From: Paraglaciecola sp.
Lineage (GTDB): Bacteria; Pseudomonadota; Gammaproteobacteria; Enterobacterales; Alteromonadaceae
Assembly: GCA_009993955.1 (NCBI GenBank)
Contig: JAACSL010000020.1
Location: 1-64,000, forward strand
Direction of reading: 5' to 3'
DNA: 64,000 nt
A program made the position numbers and the translations under genes. The notes under the pieces were generated by a model. That model was not told the DNA's origin and made no database searches. It saw only the letters and a program-made list of their open reading frames with translations. Shown in pieces: positions 16,852 to 25,924 of the stretch (within the stretch, counting starts at the first letter, position 1; every line of letters begins with the position of its first letter).

Positions 16852-16992
16852 CATCCTGATTTTATTGTTTTACCTTGCTGAAATATAGTTTGAACTTTAG
16901 AGTGGAAATATTGCCGTCCTGCGTTGCATGCCTACCAGCCAACTACGTAAGCAAAACGTGATTAATTTTCAATATTATAAGAATCTATCAAT

Positions 16993-19900
16993 GTGCCTCG
17001 ACTTTATCTAATCATAGTTTTATTCATACTGGGTTTTTCAAATCCAGTGTCCGCCAAATTATTTAAACATCTCACTGTCGATGACGGTTTACCACAAATG
17101 TCTGTTTATGCCTTAGAAAAAGATGCTACGGGCTACATGTGGGTTGGCACTGGTGATGGCTTAAGTCGTTATGACGGCTATCATTTTGTTACCCTAGACT
17201 ACGAAGCGAATGCGGCAAGGCTACCGAGTCATACTGTCTCTGCATTAAAAATGGGCAAGGATAATATTCTGTGGGTAGGCACATCAATGGGGGTGGCGAG
17301 AGTCAATACTCAAGACTTAACAGTTTTGCCAGCGCTAAACCTTAGGGCTGAAGATGTGTTGCAGATTGTTTCTCACCATGACTCTATGTGGATTGTTCAA
17401 CGTAGTGGTATTAGTGAATTCAGAGGGGGAACTAAAACACGCTTTTTTTCTATAGACGATCTGGATGTCTTAGCGATAGCTATTACCGAAAACAGCATGT
17501 GGATAGGTACCAGCCAAGGGTTGTTTGTTTTTGATTTAACGACCGGGTTAATAGACAAGGTTAGCGCTATAAACGAGCTAGTTGACTTCATTTTCTCCCA
17601 TACAAGTGAAGAATTATTGTTAGCTACTGCGTCTGGTCTGGTTAAGTTTAATATCCATTCCCAAAACATTGAGTACTACTCGATAGGCAACTTTAGTGAT
17701 GTTAACAAACCGGGGCATATTTCTTTTATCGCAAAACACTCTAATGGACATATTTGGTTAGGTAGTTGGAACGAAGGGCTTTATGAACTTGATGAAAATT
17801 TGCAGATTCTTAATGTATATACCTATACAAAAGAAGACGAAAGTAGCTTGTCGAACAACGAACCCAAATCAATTTATATCGATGACGACACGATCTGGAT
17901 CGGCAATCAGGGCGGTGGTATTAATCTACTGTGGAGCAGAGCACTTCTAATCAAACATATCGGGAAAGTGCCACAAAGCAAAGCCTTGTCTCATCCACTG
18001 ATACGCAGTATTGCAGAAACCGGCGACGCGCTGCTGGTGGGCACCTCAGATGGTTTAAACAAAATAACCTTCAGCGACCATCAGCACATGAATGTTGAAG
18101 TGGCCACTATTATTGGAGATTGCACTGCTGAGAATCGGGCTGTATCAGCCATTACACCAAAACAAGACGGTAAGATTTTGGTGGGCACCACTGGCGCGGG
18201 GCGTTGTTCATTGTTCGAGTACGATGCAAAACAGAACGAGCTTCACCCTTTGCCTTACTCCGAGAAATTTCAATATCTTGGTATCAACCAAATTCTGCAA
18301 CTGACAAACGGAGTTACACTCCTTTTAACAGTTGATGGGATTTATCAAATTGGCGAAAAAGAACTACAGCGGCTGGCTGAGTTTGCAATATTAAATGAAC
18401 AAGTGGTTTGGTCTGGCATGCAAGATACACAAGGACGCTTGTGGCTTGGCACCCATTCGCAAGGTATATATTTGTTTAGCCCTAGCTTCGAGCTTGTGGC
18501 GCATTTTGAAAATGCACCACAACAAACATCCTCACTATCATCAAATTATGTTAAGAGTTTTTTGCAAGTGACTGATGGCAGTATTTGGATAGGTACTGCG
18601 GCAGGGTTAAATCGATTTAATGAAAAGTCGCAGTCTTTTAGCGTATTAACTACCGCAGATGGCCTTAGTAACAATACAATTTACGGCATTCTAGAAGATG
18701 AGCTAGGTTACTTATGGCTGAGCACCAACGCCGGGATCAATCGGTTTAATCCAGTAGACAAACACATTTGGCAACTCGATAAAGCTGATGGCTTACAAAG
18801 TTCGGAATTTAACACTGGTGCCTATTTCAAACGAAAAAATGGACAACTGGTATTTGGCGGCATAAATGGGATCAACATCCTACAAGCAAACAAGCTTCAC
18901 CCCAAAGAAAACACCAATAAAATTAGGATTGGGCAGCTTTCACTTAGCTCAGAAGGCAATCAGGTAGAGCGTTTTTTCTATGTCGATGATCTGAGCGATT
19001 TGCAACTAAATTATCAGAATACGCGCACGCAATTAAGCCTCAGTAGTTTAGCATTTATTAATCAAAAGCACGTGCAATATGCCTACCAACTTATCGGACT
19101 TAGTAACAAATGGTTTGATTTACCCATTGGCGAGAATGTCATTTCTTTCAGTGCCTTAGCATCTGGTTCATACAGATTAATGCTGAAGTCACGCAACAGT
19201 GACGGTATATGGTCAGCACCGCAGTTCGCATTGCACATGCGCGTCGTGCCAGCACCGTGGTTTTCACCTGTCGCTTTTATCTTTTATTTACTCTTTTTTA
19301 TTCTTGTCTCTTTCGGTTTATACAATTGGCGAATTAATATTTTGAAAAACAACCAGCGAAAATTGGAGGAGCAAGTATTTGAGCGGACAGAGACCATCAA
19401 CCAACAAGCCCAAGTATTAGTTTTACAAAATGAAGTACTGCAAAAAACTATTGCTGAAAAAGACAATATCTTTGCGCACGTTACGCATGAATTCAAAACT
19501 CCCTTAACGTTGGTGTTAAATCCTTTGAAATCACTGAGTGCGGACGCATCAGAATCTCAAAAAACATTACTCGAACTTGTTGAGCGAAACAGTCAGCGAT
19601 TGAATTATCTTGTTGATCAATTAGTTGGTTTCAGTGAGATTGCAAAAAACAATGCCGAAAATCATCTGCAAGTCATTGATCTAAATAAAAAACTTAAATT
19701 CTATTTGTCAGACTTTTCAGCCATTTTTAACGAAAAATCTATTCGAGTTGAATTGTCGGTAGATGAACATTTTTATGTCGCCCTACCACTAAATATTCTT
19801 GATTTAGTACTGTCTAACTTGATTTCCAATGCGGCCAAATATTGTAGTGAAAAAGGCATTATCAGCGTAAGTATTGCAGCTAGTTCAGTGGAATTCTGCA

Positions 19901-20988
19901 ATCTAAGTATTACGAATACCCATAAAAATTTGTCCGATGAGCAATTGAAAAGAATGTTTGAACGTTTCTATCGAGTGCCTATGCATCAAACTCAAGTGCC
20001 TGGTACGGGCCTCGGTCTAGCCTTAGTTAAAGATGCGCTGTCCATTTTTAATTGCCAAATTCTCGCCAGAAACGTGGATGCGGGGATTGAAATATCGTTA
20101 ACCTTACCACGCGCCACTGGACAATCTGAATATCCACAACAAACAGCTAAGCCTTTGACCAATAAACTAAAACAGACGTCGTTACCACAGCACCTCGAGA
20201 TTAAAGTTCAATCAAAAATTGATAGTGGTCTTCCTTTGTTATTAATTATTGAAGACGATCCGGATATGCGCACATTGTTGCACCTACAACTAGCTTCTCA
20301 CTTTGATTTACTCGTCTTTAGTCTACCGGAAGAGGGAATTCAGGCGGCTATCGAGCAAATCCCAGACATCATTTTACTTGACTACATGCTGCCGCAGTTA
20401 AATGGAGATGAAGTAACGTCAATATTGCGAAGCAAGGTCCTCACTTGTCACATTCCCATACCCATACTCACCGCCAAGGCTAATAAACAGACGAAGCTGT
20501 CAACCATGCGCGCCCTAGTTGATGACATTATGGCCAAGCCATTTGACACAGAAGAGCTGTTGGTTCGATTGCATTCATTACTTGAAATCAGGCAATTATT
20601 AAGTAAAAAACAACAGAATTCATTTGAAATAATAAAGGCTTCAGCAAATCAACTGCCAGATGTTGACCAAGCATTTCGCTTAGCTCTCAATGACATCTTG
20701 CAACAACACTATAGCGATGCAGATTTTGATATTGTTAAGCTGGCGAATTTGCTCAACGTGAGTGAACGTCAATTACAACGCAAATGTAAGTCCTGCCTTG
20801 ACCTTAGTCCTAAATCCTACATTCGTGATTTTCGACTAGTGCGTGCCAAAGAAAAACTCCAAACAGGAGAACAAATTACCCGTGTTGGCTACGACTGTGG
20901 TTTTTCCTCGTCCGCCTATTTTACGCAATGTTACAAAGCGTACTTTGGTCATTCACCCAGTGAGTTTAAAAAAGACCTGCAGGCATAG
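16993..20988 (+). CDS. Hybrid two-component system (beta-propeller sensor, histidine kinase, receiver, AraC output)
   Basis: One-protein signalling system of 1331 aa. A signal peptide (ending PVSA) is followed by about eleven Reg_prop propeller repeats (MWVGTGDGLSRYDG, IWIGTAAGLNRFN, YLWLSTNAGINRF), a Y_Y_Y domain, a membrane segment (about 755-780), a coiled coil, HisKA with His in HVTHEFKTPLTL, a HATPase domain (NLISNAAKY, GTGLGLALVKD), a receiver (IEDDP, ILLDYMLP, AKPFD) and an AraC-type HTH. Such proteins usually sense an oligosaccharide in the periplasm and switch on a neighbouring polysaccharide locus, but none is next to it. The ATPase G1 box (normally DxGxG) reads NTHKNLS. The start is GTG, without a strong ribosome-binding site. 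Confidence 0.92.
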   Translation: MPRLYLIIVLFILGFSNPVSAKLFKHLTVDDGLPQMSVYALEKDATGYMWVGTGDGLSRYDGYHFVTLDYEANAARLPSHTVSALKMGKDNILWVGTSMGVARVNTQDLTVLPALNLRAEDVLQIVSHHDSMWIVQRSGISEFRGGTKTRFFSIDDLDVLAIAITENSMWIGTSQGLFVFDLTTGLIDKVSAINELVDFIFSHTSEELLLATASGLVKFNIHSQNIEYYSIGNFSDVNKPGHISFIAKHSNGHIWLGSWNEGLYELDENLQILNVYTYTKEDESSLSNNEPKSIYIDDDTIWIGNQGGGINLLWSRALLIKHIGKVPQSKALSHPLIRSIAETGDALLVGTSDGLNKITFSDHQHMNVEVATIIGDCTAENRAVSAITPKQDGKILVGTTGAGRCSLFEYDAKQNELHPLPYSEKFQYLGINQILQLTNGVTLLLTVDGIYQIGEKELQRLAEFAILNEQVVWSGMQDTQGRLWLGTHSQGIYLFSPSFELVAHFENAPQQTSSLSSNYVKSFLQVTDGSIWIGTAAGLNRFNEKSQSFSVLTTADGLSNNTIYGILEDELGYLWLSTNAGINRFNPVDKHIWQLDKADGLQSSEFNTGAYFKRKNGQLVFGGINGINILQANKLHPKENTNKIRIGQLSLSSEGNQVERFFYVDDLSDLQLNYQNTRTQLSLSSLAFINQKHVQYAYQLIGLSNKWFDLPIGENVISFSALASGSYRLMLKSRNSDGIWSAPQFALHMRVVPAPWFSPVAFIFYLLFFILVSFGLYNWRINILKNNQRKLEEQVFERTETINQQAQVLVLQNEVLQKTIAEKDNIFAHVTHEFKTPLTLVLNPLKSLSADASESQKTLLELVERNSQRLNYLVDQLVGFSEIAKNNAENHLQVIDLNKKLKFYLSDFSAIFNEKSIRVELSVDEHFYVALPLNILDLVLSNLISNAAKYCSEKGIISVSIAASSVEFCNLSITNTHKNLSDEQLKRMFERFYRVPMHQTQVPGTGLGLALVKDALSIFNCQILARNVDAGIEISLTLPRATGQSEYPQQTAKPLTNKLKQTSLPQHLEIKVQSKIDSGLPLLLIIEDDPDMRTLLHLQLASHFDLLVFSLPEEGIQAAIEQIPDIILLDYMLPQLNGDEVTSILRSKVLTCHIPIPILTAKANKQTKLSTMRALVDDIMAKPFDTEELLVRLHSLLEIRQLLSKKQQNSFEIIKASANQLPDVDQAFRLALNDILQQHYSDADFDIVKLANLLNVSERQLQRKCKSCLDLSPKSYIRDFRLVRAKEKLQTGEQITRVGYDCGFSSSAYFTQCYKAYFGHSPSEFKKDLQA

Positions 20989-21068
20989 TGCCGTATGCAA
21001 GCAACTCCCCGGTAAACCGTTCCCACTAAAAATAAATCTTTAAATTAAATCATATAAATCAATAGCCT

Positions 21069-21188
21069 ATGCTAAATGTCGGATTATTGATACTGATTGT
21101 CGTGTTTTTAATAGTTAGTTGTTCATGCTCTTTGTATGGTTTTTTTTATGACGTTGTGAGCAACAAAACGACGTTGTTGACGCATTAG
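21069..21188 (+). CDS. Possible small membrane peptide (39 aa)
   Basis: A short frame encoding a hydrophobic N-terminal segment (LLILIVVFLIVSC) and a short polar tail. It has no clear Shine-Dalgarno and no family I recognise. It is listed because of the membrane-like composition and its position ahead of other small membrane and lipoprotein genes. Confidence 0.25.
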   Translation: MLNVGLLILIVVFLIVSCSCSLYGFFYDVVSNKTTLLTH

Positions 21189-21217
21189 CCAAGACCAACA
21201 AAAAGGAAACCATCAGT

Positions 21218-21499
21218 ATGATAATTATATTACCCATTATATTTGGCATCATAGGTGTGATCATTGCGGGCACCAAAGGCCGAAACCAATTTGCTTGGTT
21301 TGCCTGGTGCTTTCTTTTTCCGTTAATAGGCTTGGTTGTGTTGCTCTGCATGTCAAATCTGAAAAAGCGCGAACTAAAAGAAACTAAAACTTGCCCAAAA
21401 TGCGCTGAAAGAGTCAAGTTAGGTGCAATGGTGTGTAAACACTGCTCATATGATTTTTCAGTAGAATCAAAAAACGCGTTAGAAAGCACTCCTCAATAA
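21218..21499 (+). CDS. Small membrane protein with C-terminal zinc ribbon
   Basis: A 93-residue protein with two hydrophobic segments (about residues 1-17 and 24-44) followed by a zinc ribbon CPKCAERVKLGAMVCKHCSY (two CxxC knuckles). This arrangement is common in small bacterial proteins of unknown function. An AAGGA lies 11 bases before the ATG. It begins a run of small membrane or lipoprotein genes on the plus strand (21.2-23.7 kb). Confidence 0.7.
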   Translation: MIIILPIIFGIIGVIIAGTKGRNQFAWFAWCFLFPLIGLVVLLCMSNLKKRELKETKTCPKCAERVKLGAMVCKHCSYDFSVESKNALESTPQ

Positions 21500-21522
21500 C
21501 AGTCAATGTCTGGGAATAAATT

Positions 21523-22617
21523 ATGAATATATTGTCGACTTTTATTAGTTATTTTGGGTTTGTCATGTTTAGCGTTCAGCAGAACAAACGGCTTCTAACT
21601 AACGGTCTAGCAATAATCGCACTGACAGGCCTTGTAGTTGGCTGTGGCAAAACTACGGCTAGTATGCCTGAAGATCTAACTGGAAGTTATGCATTGCGAT
21701 TAGGAGAATCCTGCACTGTACCCCCAGAAGAGGAGGATCAGGTCTTTTTAAAACTTAACAAGAATGAAGATGGCCATTACACCATTGAGCTTTCGCCAAA
21801 GATCACCAGTCGTGCAGGGTTTCCATCAAGTGGTTCACAAATACCTGATGCCAATACGCATGATCTCAATTTTTTATTAGAAGACAATAAACTCAGCAAT
21901 ATTTCAATGTACCTAACAATTACCCCACTCGATGATACCTACATAGAACTTTCAAAATGGGACGTAATTACTAAAAGTTTTGACGGAAACTCTACTCTAG
22001 ATTTATTAGAAAAATTGGGTGAACAAGCAATTAAAGCCAAACAACAAGATATAATTTTTTCGAAAACAATATGTCTCGCCAATATCGAGCATGACCCATA
22101 CTCGGTATGGGGATATGTTCCACAAAATCTTTCTCGGGTAACGCAATTAGCGGATATCGATCCTCAATCCATCGGCGTAAATATGTCGCTTACAAGTGAA
22201 AATTGCCCTATAGGTTATTTCGAAGAAAAATTTAGTAGTCATAAATGCCGAGATATTTTGCCTCAGGCGGCTGCAGCTCAAGCATTCATCTCTGAAGAAA
22301 GGCGCAAGCTTAAGAAAACATTTTCTGGCATTGAGGCATGTTTGTTGGAAGGTAAGGGAGCCGTTGAGTCTTGTGAGAATTTCATTCAGGGTGAGTCTTT
22401 TGACGACCCCAATCAAATTGAGCAGGATGAATATGGTGATGTGCATTTAACCTACTACATAGACGTCCCGGAGTTTTCTACATTACGTTTTGATCTCTCT
22501 GCTTTTTACTATGGAGAAAAAGTATATTGGAGGAATATCGTTTCAAATTTTAGTGGTGGTTGTAAAGCTCGTGCTCTCTGTGAAGCGTTTGATCCCAATT
22601 TAATTTATAGCAACTAA
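21523..22617 (+). CDS. Hypothetical lipoprotein
   Basis: A 364-residue protein with an N-terminal hydrophobic stretch and lipobox LVVGC (cysteine near residue 41, or residue 27 if translation starts at the in-frame ATG at 21565, which gives a more normal signal-peptide length). The mature part has ten or more cysteines, suggesting disulfides in the periplasm, and contains GSYALRLGESC near its start. I do not recognise a family. Composition is AT-rich compared with the metabolic genes around it. Confidence 0.65.
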   Translation: MNILSTFISYFGFVMFSVQQNKRLLTNGLAIIALTGLVVGCGKTTASMPEDLTGSYALRLGESCTVPPEEEDQVFLKLNKNEDGHYTIELSPKITSRAGFPSSGSQIPDANTHDLNFLLEDNKLSNISMYLTITPLDDTYIELSKWDVITKSFDGNSTLDLLEKLGEQAIKAKQQDIIFSKTICLANIEHDPYSVWGYVPQNLSRVTQLADIDPQSIGVNMSLTSENCPIGYFEEKFSSHKCRDILPQAAAAQAFISEERRKLKKTFSGIEACLLEGKGAVESCENFIQGESFDDPNQIEQDEYGDVHLTYYIDVPEFSTLRFDLSAFYYGEKVYWRNIVSNFSGGCKARALCEAFDPNLIYSN

Positions 22618-22682
22618 AAATCCCGTGTTAAACCAAATATCTTAATCGTTGAACACTTTTTAATACAGTCAAGGAAACTCTG

Positions 22683-23139
22683 ATGTTACGTAATTATTTT
22701 ATATCTAAAAAACTACAGGTCTCTCTTTTTGCATTAATTCTAGCGAGTTGTGGTGACGGAACACCTGATGAATTAGATGCAATGAATGTCTTTAAGAATC
22801 AGTTTAATTCAGTTCTTATACAAACTGGACAAGTTAGAGTTGAAGAATTAAAAAAAAACCAATGGTCAGAATTCGGTTGTTTTAGGCGTTGAAGTTTATA
22901 CCTTATTTTATGAAGCAGCGTACTCCTTTCCAGAAGGGTTTAATTTACAGTGTTCTCCAGAAAAGGTTCAAGAGCTTCAAAGACAGCAAATGAAAAATAA
23001 TACGTGGTCAATTGGTGGGCCAGCAGAGTGCCAAAGGGTTGAATATAGAAGTATTGGTGAACGAGTTGAAACGAACGGGCAATTCATGTTTGAAAAAACT
23101 GAAAAAGGCTGGAAAGGGCCGGATGGAAATTATTATTAG
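22683..23139 (+). pseudogene. Small lipoprotein gene broken by a frameshift in a poly-A run
   Basis: Translation from the ATG at 22683 gives a signal peptide with lipobox LASC (MLRNYFISKKL..FALILASCGDG) but stops at 22892. The frame continues cleanly in the next phase after a run of nine A (22850-22858): removing one A joins VRVEELKK to TNGQNSVVLGVEVYTLFYEA and continues to GWKGPDGNYY at 23139. The full product would be about 151 aa. The break may be a true mutation, a sequencing error in the homopolymer, or transcriptional slippage. The function is unknown; the layout resembles the next lipoprotein gene. Confidence 0.7.
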
Positions 23140-23178
23140 GTCAAATTATATGAATAACTTACAAGGTAAAATATATGA

Positions 23179-23682
23179 ATGAGATATTATTTTTTATTAC
23201 TTTTCACTCACTTTTTATCTGGGTGTTCTTCACCGAAAATACCGGACTGCTTAGATGTTGAAGTTCAAAAAAAAGCGCTTAACAATCACTTGTATGAAAT
23301 GACTGATTTGAATTTGCGAGCATTAAAGAAGCAGAGGATAACGGAATCAAGGGCCCAATTTGATTACGCAAAATATATTAAGGAAGCAGAACAAATGCGG
23401 GAAAAAATCATTGAAGATATGGAGTATCGTATGGTGAATACTGCACCAATAAAAATTGAGGAAAATATTCAGAAGATATTTTGTGAAGCAAATGTTGAAA
23501 GGTCCAAAAAAGGCAAAGACAAATGGAAGTCGATAGGACCTGTCAAGATAAGTTTTACAGCCCAAATATTACAAGGGGACTTGAAAATTGAAAATACAAC
23601 ACAGGGAATCAGTGAATTAAGATCTCATGTATCCGATATAAAGCCTGTGATTGATGCTAACCTTCAACTAATCGAATACTAG
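23179..23682 (+). CDS. Hypothetical lipoprotein
   Basis: A 167-residue protein with signal peptide and lipobox LSGC (MRYYFLLLFTHFLSGCSSP). An out-of-frame ATG at 23175 is less likely because it lacks a lipobox and soon stops. The early helix (KALNNHLYEMTDLNLRALKKQ) resembles the equivalent part of the preceding broken lipoprotein (FKNQFNSVLIQTGQVRVEELKK), hinting at paralogy. The mature part is Lys/Glu-rich. No known family or function; strongly AT-rich. Confidence 0.6.
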   Translation: MRYYFLLLFTHFLSGCSSPKIPDCLDVEVQKKALNNHLYEMTDLNLRALKKQRITESRAQFDYAKYIKEAEQMREKIIEDMEYRMVNTAPIKIEENIQKIFCEANVERSKKGKDKWKSIGPVKISFTAQILQGDLKIENTTQGISELRSHVSDIKPVIDANLQLIEY

Positions 23683-23705
23683 AATATGGTTTGCCTCACT
23701 ACCCA

Positions 23706-24101
23706 ATGAACACAGTTATTGCCACCGCATTTGCTAACTACTCACCTTCGGTACGCACTGCGTTGTTACAAGTGCGTGAGTGGATTTTTGAGGTCGCTGC
23801 TAACAACCATAATATTGGTCAATTGCATGAAACCTTGAAATGGCAAGTGCCTAGCTATTTAACGATTAATCCGCAATCCGGTACAACGTTGCGTTTGCAT
23901 GCAGTTAAGGGGCAAGAGAATATCTTTGGTTTGTATGTGCATTGCCAAACCAGTGTAGTCAGTGAGTTTCAAAGTCTTTATCCTCAGCTAACTTACGAAA
24001 AAAAACGGGCTGTGTTATTTGTCCTTAATCAGCCTTTACCCGAGCAGATCATTAAACATTTTATTGAGTTGGCGCTGACTTATCATTTGTGGAAACGCTA
24101 G
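23706..24101 (+). CDS. DUF1801 domain protein
   Basis: Small cytosolic protein of about 131 aa with the DUF1801 pattern: VREWIFEVAANN, ETLKWQVPSYL, a central LRLHAVKGQENIFGLYVHC, and RAVLFVLNQPLP. DUF1801 proteins have a YdhG-like fold with unclear function. A TTG at 23691 is in frame, but the ATG at 23706 is preferred by length. The last 41 bases overlap the 3' end of the converging peptidase gene. Confidence 0.8.
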   Translation: MNTVIATAFANYSPSVRTALLQVREWIFEVAANNHNIGQLHETLKWQVPSYLTINPQSGTTLRLHAVKGQENIFGLYVHCQTSVVSEFQSLYPQLTYEKKRAVLFVLNQPLPEQIIKHFIELALTYHLWKR

Positions 24102-25326
24102 AAAAGGCCGTAGCTTCGGTTGCGAGCATCTGACCGACTAAAATGTCTGCGGCCAATTCAGCCACCTGTTTGATCACTTGTCTGTCGGTATTGTCACCCA
24201 TTTCATAGGTGATGGCATGTACGCCATAGGTATCGGCAATAAATTGTTTAAAAACGCCGTTGTCTTGATTTGTTCCTGGTTTCTGGACAACCTTAAATTC
24301 GATTTGTTGTGCGCTAATTTGCTTGGCTAAAGTGTCCAGCCACGCCTCGGTAAAATGGGCGGGTTGTGCGCCATGGTCGCTGGGCATGGTGTAAAATACA
24401 TCGTGCCAGGTTGAGTGAAAATCAACGGCGTAGACAATGTTTCCCCCGGCCTTAGTGATCTCATCAAAACGTCGTTTTACCGCTTGGGTTTCTACTTGGG
24501 AAAAGGCCTTCCAGTCGCGATTTAAATCAATGCCATTGGCATTGTGTCGCCAATTCCCTTTGCTTACGCCATCTGGGTTCAACAGGGGAATGGCTAACAC
24601 ATTAAAACGTTGTAGAAATCGTTGGTTTTGCGCTGTTTGTTCTAGCAGTTGGTCGACAAACGCGAACAGTGCCATGGCACCGGTGACTTCTGGCGGGTGC
24701 TGCCGTCCGAGGACGATAAGCCATTCTTTAGCAGAAGATGCAGGCTGATGTTGCAGGGCGAAAATGGCGCGCTGCTCACTCGATTGACCAATTTCTTCTA
24801 CCGTTATTTGTGGATTTTCTTTGTATTTTTCAAGCCATTGCTGATAGTGATCACTTACTAATAGTTCTTGCCCGGCAATGGTTTGTACTTGCTCAGTCAC
24901 CAGCAAATTGAAACGCAGGGTATTGGCGTTTATTTCATACGGCAGGGTTTGCCACTGCGCGCCAGCCATCCTGACTTTGGGCAGATAACGTGGTTTACGC
25001 TCTCCTACACTCAAGGTTACCTGCAAAGCTTGTGTTTGTTTTGCACTGACATCAAAGGCATACCAAGGGCTGCTGTTGATGGGAATATTTTCTGGGACTA
25101 AATGAAGCACAACGGCTTGTTCACTGACAAACTCACAGCCACCAATGGCGCCTGCTTCAAATTGCCAGTTGATGTTTACGTTGCCATTACCGCAAGCCGA
25201 TTCGGCATGGGCCCCATGCAGGGTGATTAAACTGAATAAAATATTGAGGCAGGTGTAGCCAATGAGTCGGGATATTGGCAGCCTGACTTTTTGCCTGAGG
25301 TGACAACGGGTTGGCAAAATTTGCAT
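24061..25326 (-). CDS. Exported M14 family zinc carboxypeptidase
   Basis: Predicted periplasmic metallocarboxypeptidase, about 421 aa from the ATG at 25326, which precedes a signal peptide (hydrophobic NILFSLITLHGAHA). Zinc-binding and catalytic elements of M14 are visible: GRQHPPEVTG (His and Glu ligands), NANGIDLNRDW (substrate Asn-Arg), DFHSTWHDVFY (third ligand His), and YEMGD (candidate catalytic Glu). The open frame extends to 25440 over the sigma-factor start, but the extension has no signal. It is divergent from the sigma/TBDR operon, so it may share its regulation and supply peptides or amidated products to it. Confidence 0.85.
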   Translation of the reverse strand: MQILPTRCHLRQKVRLPISRLIGYTCLNILFSLITLHGAHAESACGNGNVNINWQFEAGAIGGCEFVSEQAVVLHLVPENIPINSSPWYAFDVSAKQTQALQVTLSVGERKPRYLPKVRMAGAQWQTLPYEINANTLRFNLLVTEQVQTIAGQELLVSDHYQQWLEKYKENPQITVEEIGQSSEQRAIFALQHQPASSAKEWLIVLGRQHPPEVTGAMALFAFVDQLLEQTAQNQRFLQRFNVLAIPLLNPDGVSKGNWRHNANGIDLNRDWKAFSQVETQAVKRRFDEITKAGGNIVYAVDFHSTWHDVFYTMPSDHGAQPAHFTEAWLDTLAKQISAQQIEFKVVQKPGTNQDNGVFKQFIADTYGVHAITYEMGDNTDRQVIKQVAELAADILVGQMLATEATAFSSVSTNDKSAPTQ

Positions 25327-25378
25327 TTTGTGGTTTGCTTGTATTATGTTTTGGCCACTTAATATCCATAATTGCGCT

Positions 25379-25924
25379 ATGAATATCAACCAGTGGATGT
25401 CTGAGTTTGTTAGCAATACACAACACAAACTCCTCAGCATGTTAATGAATATGTTGCCGCGTGGTGAAGCAGAAGAAGTGCTGCAAGAAGCCTATCTGAA
25501 AGTATTTTTGGAATTAAGCAAAGGCACGCCCTTTGAACCACTGCCTTTTGTTTTTCGTGTCGCCAGAAATATTGCCATCAGTCGTTTACGCCATCAGAAA
25601 ATCGTTAGCCAGCATGAATGCAGCTTGCAGCAAGTTTCGCCTGGGGAAAACGAGGCGAACCCCTTGGAAGATGCGCTAAAAGTTCACGACCAAGATCAAT
25701 TGCTTATCGATGCGATTAATTCGCTACCGCCAATTTGTCGGCAAGTGTTTCTGTTACGCAAGCGCGAAGAAAAATCCCATACCGAGATAGCGCAGTTACT
25801 GAATATATCGGTGAAAACCGTCGAAAATCATTTGAGCAAGGGCATGCGTCTGTGTCGTTTGTATATCACCGCCCAGCGAGTGAAACATGAACAGCAACGC
25901 TCAGGTAAAACTGGTACTGCCTAA
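25379..25924 (+). CDS. ECF-type RNA polymerase sigma factor (FecI-like)
   Basis: Sigma-70 family factor of 181 aa with region 2 (EAEEVLQEAYLKVFLEL, FVFRVARNIAISRLRHQ) and region 4 (LPPICRQVFLLRKREEKSHTEIAQLLNISVKTVENHLSKGM). The ATG at 25379 fits the family length; the frame extends further upstream into the peptidase promoter region. Its stop overlaps the start of the next gene (TAATG), so sigma and anti-sigma are translationally coupled. It probably drives the TBDR gene downstream; the target promoter was not identified. Confidence 0.88.
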   Translation: MNINQWMSEFVSNTQHKLLSMLMNMLPRGEAEEVLQEAYLKVFLELSKGTPFEPLPFVFRVARNIAISRLRHQKIVSQHECSLQQVSPGENEANPLEDALKVHDQDQLLIDAINSLPPICRQVFLLRKREEKSHTEIAQLLNISVKTVENHLSKGMRLCRLYITAQRVKHEQQRSGKTGTA

